Shown piece by piece: positions 12,689-24,116 of a DNA stretch of 64,000 bases; position 1 is the stretch's first letter; each line of letters opens with the position of its first letter. Location: positions 43,679,241 through 43,743,240 of the forward strand of contig JAAONU010000016.1 in assembly GCA_012932295.1 (NCBI GenBank). Reading direction: 5' to 3'. Source of the stretch: Cyclina sinensis. Lineage: Eukaryota; Mollusca; Bivalvia; Venerida; Veneridae. The notes below the pieces were generated by a model. That model saw only the letters and a list, made by a program, of their open reading frames with translations, did no database searches and had not been told where the DNA came from. A program made the translations under genes and the position numbers.

Positions 12689-13618
12689 TTAGCTCACCTG
12701 AGCACTGCTCAGGGTGAGTTTTTGGGATCGTTGATTGTCCGGCGTGCGTCGTGGGTCGTCAACAATTTGACTTGAACGACATTTTTTCCTAAACCGCTAA
12801 GCCAAAATTGACGAAACATGCATGAGATATTCCTTGTATGAAGCTCTACCAAAGTTGTTCAAAGAATTCAATTTCCATCAAGACCTCTGGTTGCTATGGC
12901 AACTGAAAGGAAAAACTTAAGCCTTAAGATTTGCTTTGCAGCATTGTCTAGTGAACCTCTACCAAGTTTGTTCAAATTATGCCCTTGGGGTCAAATTTGG
13001 CCCTGCTCCGGGGTCATTGGTTTTTCATAGGTTTATATAGGGAAAAACTTTGAAAATCTTCTTGTCTGAAACCACAAGGTACTGAGCCTTAAAATTTGGT
13101 TTGTAGCATTGTCTGGTGAACCTCTACCAAGTTTGTTCAAATTATGCCCCATTGGTTTTTCATAGGTTTATATAGGGAAAAACTTGCTATATATGGCAAC
13201 TGAAAGGAAAAACTTTAAATATCTTCTTGTGTGAAACCACAAGGCACTGAGCTATAAGATTTGGTATGTAGCATTTTCTAGTGGACCTCAACTAAATTTG
13301 TTCAAATTATACTCATGGGGACAAATTTGGCCCTGCCCTGGGGGTCAGTTGATGTTATCTAGGCTTACATAGGCAAAACTTCTTGTCTGAAACCACAGGG
13401 CCTAGAACGTAGATATTTTTAATGGAGCATCAATTACAGGTCATCTACCAAGTTTGTTGAAATTATGCCCCTTGAGTGAAATTTGGCCCTTTCCTGGGGT
13501 TCACTTGTATTCATATAGATTATTGGGAGAATCTTAAAAAAGCTGTTGCTGTTAGCTCAATAGCAGACCTAAGGCAGAGTATTCAGGTGAGCGATCTAGG
13601 GCCATGATGGCCCTCTTG
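12689..13618 (+). mobile_element. GCTCACC-family tandem-core element
   Basis: Complete ends: 5' TTAGCTCACCTGAGCACTGCTC, and 3' TTCAGGTGAGCGATCTAGGGC with the hairpin GGGCCATGATGGCCC and then TCTTG. The interior has four or five core units with TGTCTGAAACCACAAGG, TCTACCAAGTTTGTTCAAAT and GGGGTC palindromes. Several units have internal deletions. No ORF of note. Confidence 0.9.
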
Positions 13619-14176
13619 TTTCTGTTAATTTTACCTCGCCAAACTCCTGAGACCGTTTACTTTCCTTATCATCTTCTTTCTTTGTTGCTGCTCTGCATAT
13701 GATCTTTCCTTTATTTTCGTTCTTACCCTTCTTAATTTTAATGCCTACTAATTTCTGCTTTCTAGTTGTTGTATTCCAACACAGTTCCAAATTCAAAACA
13801 GATGCAATATTCATATCTGTATTTAAACCTTCATAAAAACACGTTTTAACAACACTTGTGAGCATTTTACTGCTCATAAATCTACATCTTGAGAAAATAT
13901 TTTTTCTACTAAAGCTGCATTTACTACTGGCTCATCAGCTTCCTGTTCACATGCATGAACATTTTCTGATATTGACTCAGGTGGCTCAGTGTTTCTAAAA
14001 GAACTATTAAACATTTGTGATATATCAGAAATTGCAGCTGCTTCACCTAACCTCATAACCATATCAACAGCTTCATCTCTCAGTGAATGTCTTATTCCAA
14101 GCACCAGGCTTTCTTTACTGTAAGAATTATCTCTCAAACAATTTACCTCATAGTTCCCCTTTACCAGTTTCTCCAT
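13619..14176 (-). pseudogene. Broken retroelement Gag-like gene
   Basis: Two minus-strand ORFs meet at an ATGA overlap near 13874-13877. The upstream ORF (14176 to 13874, 100 codons) contains SLRDEAVDMVMRLGEAAAIS. The downstream ORF (13877 to 13596, 93 codons) contains VKTCFYEGLNTDMNIAS and a Lys-rich tail. The pattern (a helix ending in RLGE, then an acidic Gln-rich stretch, then a CFYEGL motif) resembles the capsid region of Gag-like proteins common in molluscan retroelements and PNMA-like genes. Reading runs across the frame change, so a frameshift broke one gene. The C-terminal end runs into the 3' terminus of the neighbouring element near 13618. No zinc knuckle, protease or RT is seen. 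Family assignment is by eye only. Confidence 0.4.
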
Positions 14177-14370
14177 AAAATAGAGTAAAAATTTAAGTGG
14201 ATAAAAAAAAATTCTAAAAATTAATTTAAAATGAAATATAATAGTCTAACCTCATAAAGTTTTTTTCTAAAACATCAACACACCCATTAACTGGTTGCAA
14301 GTAGATCAGCTGGTTGCAAATAGAACAGCTGTATGTTACTTTTGGCAGGTTTTACACTTTGGTAAATTTG

Positions 14371-15190
14371 TATGCCTCTGAAGGGAGGCATATAGTAATC
14401 ACACTGTCTGTCCGTCGGTCCTGACGTCCGTCAATCCATCCGTCCGTACGTTGGTCTGTCCGGTAAAATCTTGTCCTCCTTCATCTCCAAAACCGCATGA
14501 GGAATTTCATTGAAACTTAACAGGAGTGTTTGTCACCAAGCCTAATTGTGCATATCGTCTGGAGATTCTGCTTAATTTTTTTTTTGCAGATTTATGATTA
14601 CTTAGCCTTCTTTTTCACTCTGAAATCTTGTCCTCGCTTCGTCTCCAAAACCACTTGAGGGATTTTATTGAAACTTAACAGGAGTGTTCGTAACCAAGCT
14701 AGGTTGTGCATATCTTCAGGAGATGATGATCAGTTTATTTTTGGCAGAGTTATGGGAATTTAGTCATTTTTACTCTAACTTCTATATTAAAGTCTTGTCC
14801 ACACTTCATCTCCCAAACCGCTAGGAGATTTTCATTGAAACTTCACAGGAATGTTTGTCACCAAGCCTAGTTGTGCATATCATCAGGAGTTTCTGGTCGG
14901 ATTAGTTTTGGCAGAGTTATGGGCACTTAGTAATTTTTTACTATAACTTCTATATTAAAATCTTCTTCACACTTCAACTCCAAAACCTCTTGGAGGATTT
15001 CATTGAAACTACACAGGAATGTTTGTCACCAAACCTAGCTGTGCATATCGTCGGGAATTTCTGGTCGGTTTATTTTTGGCAATGTTATGAGTCCTTGTTC
15101 ATTTTTACTGTAACTTCTATACTAAAATCCTGTCCAAGCTACATCTCCAAAACTGCCTGGGGGACTTTATTATATATAAAACATCAGTAG
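14371..15190 (+). mobile_element. Tandem-core element, GAGGCATA-head family
   Basis: The head hairpin has a perfect 8-bp stem, TATGCCTC/GAGGCATA (14371-14392), followed by TATAGTAATCACAC and a GTCCGTC-rich stretch. Core units beginning AAATCTTGTCC recur near 14465, 14622, 14790, 14957 and 15123 (period 157-168 bp), each holding CATTGAAACTTAACAGG, GTTTGTCACCAAGC and GTGCATATCGTC. The 3' end is not recognisable, so the copy is probably truncated. The 66-codon ORF inside is incidental. Confidence 0.8.
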
Positions 15191-16024
15191 TGCTTGGGAA
15201 TTAAACAATATTGTTCGTATTCAAGGCAAAACTCGCAGCTTTCTATTCCATTGAATAATTATGTCTTTAACCTTCATATAAAAATCTGAAGCAGACAAAC
15301 ATTACTTTACCATTTACCTTCAGTTCATGCTCTATTTTTTTGTCTAATCTCTTATTCCACAGGCATATTCAATTATATATTTACACCAGTTTCATTTCAA
15401 AGCATTTTGGGGGCATACGTCAATTTCCAGTGACAGCTCTTTCAGTCATGCGATTTATTGCTGCAAAATATATTACAGAATGTTCTGTTTATTAAAGGTT
15501 AAATAAAAGAAACTTGAAACTTTATCACTTGATTAAACGCCTAAAAATAATGTAAATAAAAGAAGTAAAATATATCTTCTCAATCTGGTTTAAAACTGAC
15601 ATACATCATCTAAGTTGTGGTGAGTATGATGTGTAATTAAAAAAGAACAACACCAAAACATACATTTAATGTGATATTTTTGATCAACCCATCTATAAAG
15701 GGCTAATTTATGAACGTCTTCCTTAAATATAATGTTCATTCTAAGAATATGTTAAATACTGACCAGTAAAACACAATATTCAAAGAGCTATTAATATTTG
15801 AATTGGATAAGGTCGATAAAATGTTGCAGCATTGAATAGCTGGAAAGAAATTGTGTTGCGGGGGAAGAGCAGCTGTTAGCTCTTGGTGGTTTTAGCTTGA
15901 TAAATGGTCAAAACACTTATATCAAGCTTACTAATTGTAAAAGTAATGTTTCATTCAGATTATAGATGTCAGTAGTAGATTTTATTAACCTTTACTGTAA
16001 TAATAAACGAAGCTGAACACTTTG
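15191..16024. other. No gene seen
   Basis: AT-rich DNA without a useful ORF, tandem structure or terminal repeats. Confidence 0.45.
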
Positions 16025-16448
16025 CTCTCCCACAATGCAATGAAAATGAACTGTTGGACCTAATTTTTCTATTAATGTATTACATGTAATAAATGTATTT
16101 GGTTGTTTATATTTACAGATAAGTCATGGATATTGTTTTAACAGATTCGATTGTTTTGGTTCTATATCCTGATTTTCTAGCCTGGTAGTCTAACTCTAGT
16201 TGCTTATATTTTATAACATTTGACCTATGTAGTCGCAGAGGTGCTGAATTATGCTACTATATTCATTTGCTGTGATACTACAGTAGTAGCACTGGAACAT
16301 GCGCATCTTTCTGAAAAACAAAAACATATCACAATTGCTTCCAGTAGACACTTATAGATGAAAAATATGCATAGTATTTAGCTCTTTAGGTAACATCGGA
16401 TGTTAAGTCATCATCTCGATTGATATAAAGCATTGCATTGTGGGAGAG
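16025..16448. mobile_element. MITE-like element with perfect 18-bp TIRs
   Basis: CTCTCCCACAATGCAATG at 16025-16042 is exactly the reverse complement of CATTGCATTGTGGGAGAG at 16431-16448. The 424-bp interior has no ORF. Flanks read CTTTG on the left and TTTAT on the right, so no clear target duplication is visible and the superfamily cannot be assigned. Confidence 0.8.
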
Positions 16449-16491
16449 TTTATCTACTTTAAATACATGATATTCCTTTCTTATTTTTCAG

Positions 16492-16622
16492 GTTTTGTAC
16501 TGTAGAATGAGGGCAGTTCAAGAAGTAACATATGTACAGCATGTCCATTGTCAACCTCCAGCTGTTTTCATGAAGCTGAAAGCCCAGAATCTACACAAGA
16601 TTATAAATACATCACGATGTCT
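16492..16622 (+). CDS. Candidate internal exon, unrecognised
   Basis: A pyrimidine-rich acceptor (TTCCTTTCTTATTTTTCAG, AG at 16490-16491) precedes 131 bases that are open in only one of three frames, followed by a donor GTAAGG at 16623. The open frame starts at base 16492 and includes RAVQEVTYVQHVHCQPPAV and MKLKAQNLHKIINTSRC. No known domain is recognised. No partner exons were found within several kb on either side. It could be a real coding exon, an alternative exon or chance; it begins only 44 bases after a MITE end. Confidence 0.28.
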
Positions 16623-16659
16623 GTAAGGTTCCCTCTCCTCCACCTCAGATAAGATTGTT

Positions 16660-17035
16660 TTGGTCATCTGAGCATATTGAGCTCATGGTGAGATTTAGTG
16701 ATATAAATTATACGAGTAGGTACCTGCTGGCGTCTGTTGTCCACTCCCTGCTTTTAATGCTTTAATGACTTCTACTCCTTAAACACTTAGGCCAAATTTG
16801 GTGAAGCTTTTTAGAAGTACTATTATTCCAATAGAATTGGTCTACTGCATTAGTAGGATGTACGATTAGAAAACAAATGTTAAAATATTAAACTTTGAAA
16901 ATCTACAAAGTCTAGAACATCAGTATTTGGTACAAAGCAATGGCTAGTTGTTCCCTAATAAAATTGATCAAATTATTCAGGGCCCATTCTAAAGGGTACA
17001 CACAATAGCTTTATATTGGAAAATCTTTAAAATCT
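16660..17035 (+). mobile_element. Old, decayed GCTCACC-like head
   Basis: Diverged versions of the head hairpin (CATCTGAGCATATTGAGCTC, then ATGGTGAG), the GTCTGTTGTCCACTCC stretch and the GACTTCTACTCCTTAAACAC segment are recognisable in order. The core and 3' end are lost. Confidence 0.5.
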
Positions 17036-17042
17036 ATATGCG

Positions 17043-17065
17043 CCCCCCCCCCCCCCCCCCCCCCC
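17043..17065 (+). repeat. Poly(C) tract of 23
   Basis: Twenty-three consecutive C, followed by ACTCC and a CACAAAGTGGTGGGG hairpin-like sequence. Length is likely to vary between individuals and between assemblies. Confidence 0.95.
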
Positions 17066-18432
17066 ACTCCACAAAGTGGTGGGGGATAAAATGTGAAAAG
17101 GCCTTGTCTGTGTTAGATAAAAAGCCAGTTCCTCTTAAGCGTTCTGAAATTGTAAATATCAGTTTTTTTCACAGTTTCTAGTACAATCATTTTAAAATGA
17201 CATGCATTTTTGATAACATGGACAATTTGGCCACTTAATTTTATCTTTAAGTACAAACCTAGCTAGAGCATTGATATTTTACAAAAGGCATTATAATAAT
17301 ATAATATTTATATTGTACCATTTGTGTTTTTACTAGCCTTGACCAAGGGGTCACATGTTTGATATTGAAATATAGAAGAACATATCCAAAAGGACATATC
17401 CTAAAATTAAACAGTGATATAATTCTTATCTGTTTTTGGGCTCATTTGCTGGAAAAAGAAAAAAAATATTATTTAAAGAACATGCATTCAAAACATTTTC
17501 CACTGGGCATTTAGACAGTGAGAAAGTATTCATTTAGAATAAAAGGCTTTCTAACCAAAAACAACTCTGTATATAAATACCATTGTTATATAGTGTTGTT
17601 AATAGATCTCTGAGAAATAACTAATAATGTCTGTAGGATGTACTTGATCTGATTTTATATGTTCAAGTGTCAATGTTGTCGTTAATAGATCTCTGTGAAA
17701 TAGCAAATCTCTCTAAGATGTACTTAATCAAGTTTTATAAGTACCGTTGTTAAATGTGTAGGTAACAGATCACTGTGAAATAACTTATGTCTGTAAGACA
17801 TACTTAATCAGGTTTTATATATACCATAGTTAAATGTTATAGTTAATAGATCTCTGTGAAATAACTAATGACAATAAGACATTCTGGGTCTGGTTTTAAA
17901 CGAACCGTTGTGAAATGTTTTTGTTAATATCTCTGTGAAATAACAAATGTCTTTAAGATGTACTGGAATTAATTTGTCTCGTTAAATGTTATAGTTAATA
18001 GATCTCTGTGACATAACTTATTTTTGTAAGACATACATGATCAGGTTGACATACATGATCAGGTTTTGTTTGTACCAATGTTAAACATTATCTGTGAAAT
18101 AGCTAATGTCTCATATATTTTTATATGTCTCATTGTTAAATGTTGTTTTAATAGATCTCTGTGAAATAGCAAATGTCTCTAAGACGTTCTCGATCATGCT
18201 ATATGTACCAACGTTAAACATTATAGCTAATAGGTCTCTGTGAGATAACTAATGTCTGTAAAACGTACTTGGTCTGGTTTTATATGTACCATTGTTAAAT
18301 ATTTTTGTTAATAACTCTGAAATATTTTATGTCTATAAGATATACTGGATCTGTTTTTATATGTACCATTGTTAAATGTTGTATTTAATAGATCTCTGTG
18401 AAATTCTCTGTGACGTACTGGATCCGGTTTTA

Positions 18433-19821
18433 TTAGCTCACCTGAGCACTGCTCCGGGTGAGCTTTTGGGATCGTTGATTGTCCGGTGTGCGTCGGTGTG
18501 CGTCGGCGTGCGTCGTCAACAATTTGACTTGAACGACCTTTCCTCCTAAACCGCTAAGCCAACATTGACAAAACATGCCTGGGATATTCTTTGAATGAAG
18601 CTCTACCAAAGTTGTTCAAAGAATTGAATTCCATCAGGAACTCTGGTTGCTATGGCAACTGAAAGGAAAAACTTTAAATATCTTTTTGTCTGAAACCACA
18701 AGACCCTGAGTCTTAAGGTTTGGTATGTAGCATTGTCTAGTGGACCTCTACTAAATTTGTTCAAATTATACCTCTGGGGTCAAATTTGACCCCGCACCGG
18801 GGATCGATTGTTTTTACATAGGCTTATATAGTAAAAATTTGAAAATCTTCTTGTCTGAAACCACAAGGCCCTGAGCCTTTAGATTTGGTATGTAGCTGTC
18901 AGCGAACCTCTACCAAGTTTGTGCAAATTATGCCCTTGAGGTCAAATTTGAACATGCCCCGGGGGTCAATTTATTTTACATAGGCTTATATAGGAAAACT
19001 TTGAAAATGTTCTTGTCTGAAACCACAAGGCCCTAAGCTTGAAGATTTAGTATGTAGCATTTTCTAGTAGACCTCTACCAAGTTCGTTCAAATTATGCCC
19101 TTGGGGTCAAATTTTGCCGCACACCGGGGTAATTGGTTTTACGCTTATATAGGAAAAACTTCGAATATTTTTTTGTCTGAAACCACAAGGCCCTGAGCCT
19201 TGGGGGTCAATTGATTTTACATAGACTTATATAGGGAAAACTTTAAAAATCTCCTTGTCTTAAACGACAAGACTCTGAGCCTAAGATTTGGTGGTAGCAT
19301 TGTCTAGTGGACCTCTACAAAATTTGTTCAAATTATGCCCCTTGGGTCAAATTTGGCCCAACCCCGGGGGTCAATTGATTTTACATAGACTTATATAGGG
19401 AAAACTTTAAAAATCTTCTTGTCTTCAACGACAAGACTCTGAGCCTAAGATTTGGTGGTAGCATTGTCTAGTAGACCTCTACCAAATTTGTTCAAATTAT
19501 GCCCCTTTGGTCAAATTTGGCCCCACCCAGGAAGTCAGTTGATGTTAAATAGGCTTATATAGACAAAACTGTTAAAAACATCTTGTGTGAAACCACAGAG
19601 CCTAGAACTTAGATATTTTTAATGGAGCATCAGCTAGAGGTCATCTACGAAGTTTGTTTAAATTATGCCCCTTGAGTGAAATTTGGCCCTGCCCTGGGGG
19701 TCACTTGTATTCATTTAGATTTATAAAGAGGGATTCTTAAAAAGCTTTTGATGTTAGCTCAATACCAAACCCAAAAGCAAAGAATTCAGGCGAGCGATCT
19801 AGGGCCATCATGGCCCTCTTG
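18433..19821 (+). mobile_element. GCTCACC-family element inserted in the satellite
   Basis: Complete ends (TTAGCTCACCTGAGCACTGC at the left; CAGGCGAGCGATCTAGGGCC with hairpin GGGCCATCATGGCCC and TCTTG at the right). The core has about six units with AAACCACAAGGCCCTGAGCC and CTACCAAGTTTGTTCAAAT; one unit near 19200 is truncated and one block is duplicated (about 19210 and 19385). Removing the element joins GGTTTTA to TATGTACTATTG, the expected satellite sequence, with no target duplication beyond a possible single T. Confidence 0.93.
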
Positions 19822-21545
19822 TATGTACTATTGTTAATGTTGTAGTTGATAGATCACTTTTAAAAACTAATGTCTTCAAGACATACTTGATCAGGTTCAA
19901 TATGTTCCATTGCTACATAATCCTGATAATAGATCTCTGTAAAAAACTAATGACTGAAAGGTGTACTTGATCATGTTTTATATGTACCATTGTTAAATGT
20001 TTTATTTGATAGATCTCTGTGAAATACCTAATGTCTGTAAGACTTACTTGATCTTCTTTTATATATACCAATGTTAAATGTTGTTGTTAATTGATCTTTG
20101 TAAAATAACTAATGTCTATCAGACGTACATGATCTCTGGAATAACTAATCCCTGTAAGATGTATTTGATCAAGTTTTATATGTAACTTTAATTTATGTTT
20201 TTGTTAATAGATCTCTGTAAAATAACTAATGTCTGTAAGATTAACATGATCAGATATTATCTGCATAATTATAAGCTACTGTTGTAAATAGATATCTGTG
20301 AAATAACTTATGTCTGTTTGAATTACTTAATCAGATTTTATATGTACTATTGTTAAATGTGATGTAAATAGATTTTTGAAATAACTAATGTCTGTAAGAG
20401 TTATTTGATCAGGTTTATATGTACCAATATTAAATTTTGTAGTTCTAGATCTCTGTGAAATAACAAATGTCTGTCAAACTTACATGATCAGATTTTTATG
20501 TTTATATGAATATTTACTTAATTTTATAGTTAATATATCTATGTGTAATAATTATTGTCTGTGAGACGTACTGGATCAGACTTAATATGTATCATTAATA
20601 AATTTCTTGTAAATGGATCTCTCTGAAATTACTTACGTCTCTAAGATGTACTTGATCAGGTTTTATATTTACCATTGTTAAACGTTGTAGATAAAAAAAA
20701 GATCACTTTGAAATAACTAATGTCTGTAAGACATACATGATCAGGTTTTATATTTACCATTGTTAAATGTTGTAGATAAAAATAGATCATTGTGAAATAA
20801 CTAATGTCTGTAAGACATTCTTGATCAGGTTATATAGATATACCAATGTTAAACATTATAGTTTATAGATCACTGTGAAATTACTGATTTCTGTAAGACT
20901 TACGTACATAATCAGGTGTTATATGAATAATTGTAAAATATTATTGTAAATAGATATCTGTAAAAAAACTAATGTCTGTAAGACGTACTGGACCAGGTTT
21001 TATATGTACCATTGTTAGATATTGTTGTTAAAAGATCTCTGAAATAACTAAAGTCTGTAAGATTTATTTGATCAGGTTATATATGTACCAATATGAAATG
21101 TTGCCGTTAAAAGATATCTGTGAAATAACTAATGTCTATCAAATGTACATGATCTGGTCTTTTATGTATCATTGTCAAATGTTATAGTTAGTAGATCTTT
21201 GTGAAATAACTAATGTCTGTAAGATCTACGTGATCAGGTTTTATATCTACCATTGTAAAATGTTGTTATTAATAGATCTTTGTGAAAAAAATGTCTGTAG
21301 GACGTTCTTGATCAGGTTTTATATCTACCATTGTTAAATGTTGTTGTTAATAGATCTTTGTGAAATAACTAATATCTTTAAGACATACCTCATCAAGTTT
21401 TACACATACCTTTGTTAAATGATGTCGTTGATAGATTTCTGTGAAATGAATTATGTCTGAACGAAGAACTTGATCTGGTTTTATTAGATCAGTTAAAAAT
21501 CTTTTTAAAAAAACTGATGTCTGCAAGACTTACTTGTTTAGGTTT

Positions 21546-22998
21546 TTAGCTCACCTGTCACGTAGTGACAGAGTGAGCTTTTCTGATCACCTTTTGTCCG
21601 TCGTCCGTCCGTCAGTCCGTCCGTCCGTCCGTCCATCCACAATTAGTTTGTTAACACTTTAGTGGTCACATTTTTGCCTCAATTGTCATGAAACTTGGTC
21701 AGGATGTTTGTCTCATTGATATCTCGGACGAGTTCGAACATGGGTTATCAGGGTTGGAAAACTTCAAAGAATTCAATTCCATCAAGAACTCTGATTGCTA
21801 TGGCAGTTGAAAGGAATAACTTTGAAAATCTTCTTGTCTGAAACGACGAGGCCCTGAGCCTTAAGATTTGGTATATAGCATTGTCTAGTGGACTTCTATC
21901 AAGTTTGTTCAAATTATGCCCCGGGGGTCAATTGATTTTACAAAGGCTAATATAGTGAAACTTTAAAAATCTTCTTGTCTGAAACCACAAGGCCCCGAGC
22001 CTTAAGATTTGTTATGTAGCATCGTCTAGTGGACCTCTACAAAGTTTGTTCAAATTATGCCCCTGGGGTCAAATTTGGCCCTGCCCCAGGGATCAGTGGA
22101 TTTTACAAAGGCTTATATAGTTAAACTTTAAAAAAATCTTCTTGTCTGAAACAACAAGGCCCTGAACGTTAAGATTTGGTATGAAGCATTGTCCTGTGGA
22201 CCTCTACCAAGTTTGTTCATTTGTCTCTGGGGTCAAATTTGGCCCCGTCCCAGGGGTCGATTGATTTTACATAGGGAAAACTTTGAAAATTTTCTTGTCT
22301 GAAACCGCAAGGCCCTGATCCTTAAAATTTGGTATGTAGCAAGGTCTAGTAAACCTCAACCAAGTTAGTTGAAATTATACCTCTGGGGTCAAATTTGGCC
22401 TCACCGGGGGTCAACTGTTTTGACATAAGTTCATATAGGGTGAACTTTAAAAAATCTTCTCGTATGAAACTACAAGACCCCCAGCCTTACAATTTGGTAT
22501 GTAGCAATGTCTGGAGGACGTCTCTCAAGTATGTTAGAACAATTTTCCTTGGGTCACTATTGGCCCCTCTCGAGGGGTCAAAAGTTTTAAATAGCAGTAT
22601 AGAAAAAAACCTTTAACAAAATCTTCATGTCTGAAACCACAAAGCCTAGAATTTAAAATTTGGCATGAAGCAAGCTTTATCAAGCTTTTTCGAATAATTA
22701 GATTAGGTTAAAAGTCACCGAGGTTAAAAATGGGTTTAAATACTGTACCTCATACAGCTTTCATTTAAGGACCAATATCTTCGATATTCGTAATATAGGA
22801 TCCTTGCATGGACCTCTACCCATGGGTTGGGTTTTAGGTCTACTTTCTGTCATAGAGCTTTTATTTATTGACTGATATTTTACATATTTATATTTACATT
22901 ACTTACATATTTTCAATTAATATATGAAATACTGCTTAACTGCAAACCTACAGCCAAAATACTCAGGTGAGCGATCTAGGGCCATCATGGCCCTCTTG
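21546..22998 (+). mobile_element. Chimeric tandem-core element inserted in the satellite
   Basis: It starts TTAGCTCACCTGTCACG with hairpin GTCAC/GTGAC, unlike the other heads, followed by a GTCCGTCC tract and a segment (GTCATGAAACTTGGTCAGG, GACGAGTTCGAACATGGG) found in no other copy here. From about 21760 it switches to the ordinary core (AAAGAATTCAATTCCATC onward) and ends with the ordinary 3' terminus (CAGGTGAGCGATCTAGGG, hairpin GGGCCATCATGGCCC, TCTTG). The insertion site is again the GGTTTTATAT block of the satellite monomer. Confidence 0.9.
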
Positions 22999-24116
22999 TT
23001 TATATCTACCATTGTTAAGTGTTGATGTTAATAGATCTCTTTGAAATAACGGATGTCTATAAGACATACTTGATCTGCTTCTATAAGTTCCATTGTTATA
23101 TGTTAGAGTTAAAAGATCTACGTGACATAACTAATGTTTGTAAAAAATACCTGATCAGGTTATTTATGTACCAATGTTAAACATTATAAAGTATAGATCT
23201 CTGTGAAGTAACTGGTGTCTTTCAGACGTACATGAACAGGTTTTATATGTATAATAGTAAACTGTTGTTGATAATAGATCTCTATGAAAATCTTATATCT
23301 GTAAGACATACTTGATCAAGTTTTATATGTAACATTGTTAAATGTTGAAGTTAATAGGTCTCTGTGTAATAACCGATGTCTGTAAGAACTACATTATCAG
23401 GTTTTATATACACCATTGTTAAATGTCGTTGTTTAAAGAACTCTGTAATATAACTAATGTCTGTAAGATGTACATGATCATGTTTTATATGTACCAATGT
23501 TAAATGCTGTTGTTAAAAGATCTATGTAAAAAAACTAATGCCAGTAAGACTTACTTTATCAGGTTTTATATGTACCTTAACTTAGTGTTATATTTAATAG
23601 ATCTCTGTGAAATAACAAATGTCTGTAGGACGGACTTGATCAGGTTTTATATTTTTAGATGTTAAATATTGTTAATAGATCTCTGTGAATTAAAAAATGT
23701 ATGTAAGACGTATATGATCAGTTTTATATATAAGATTGTTAAATGATGTTATTGATAGATCTCTGTGAATTAAAAAATGTGTGTCAGACGTATATGGTCA
23801 GTTTTATATATAAGATTGTTAAATGTTGTTATTAATAGATCTCTGTGAAATAAAAAATGTATATAAGACGTATATGATCTGTTTAAATATAAGATTGTTA
23901 AATGATGTTATTAATAGATCTTTGTGAAATAAAAAATGTATGTAAGACGTATGTGATCTGTTTTATATATAAGATTGTTAAATGATGTTTTTAAAAGATC
24001 TCTGTGAATTAAAAGATGTATGTAAGACGTATATGATCAGTTTTATATATAGGATTGTTAAATGTTATCTTTAAAGATCTCTGTGAAATAAAAAATGTAT
24101 GTAAGACGTAAATGAT

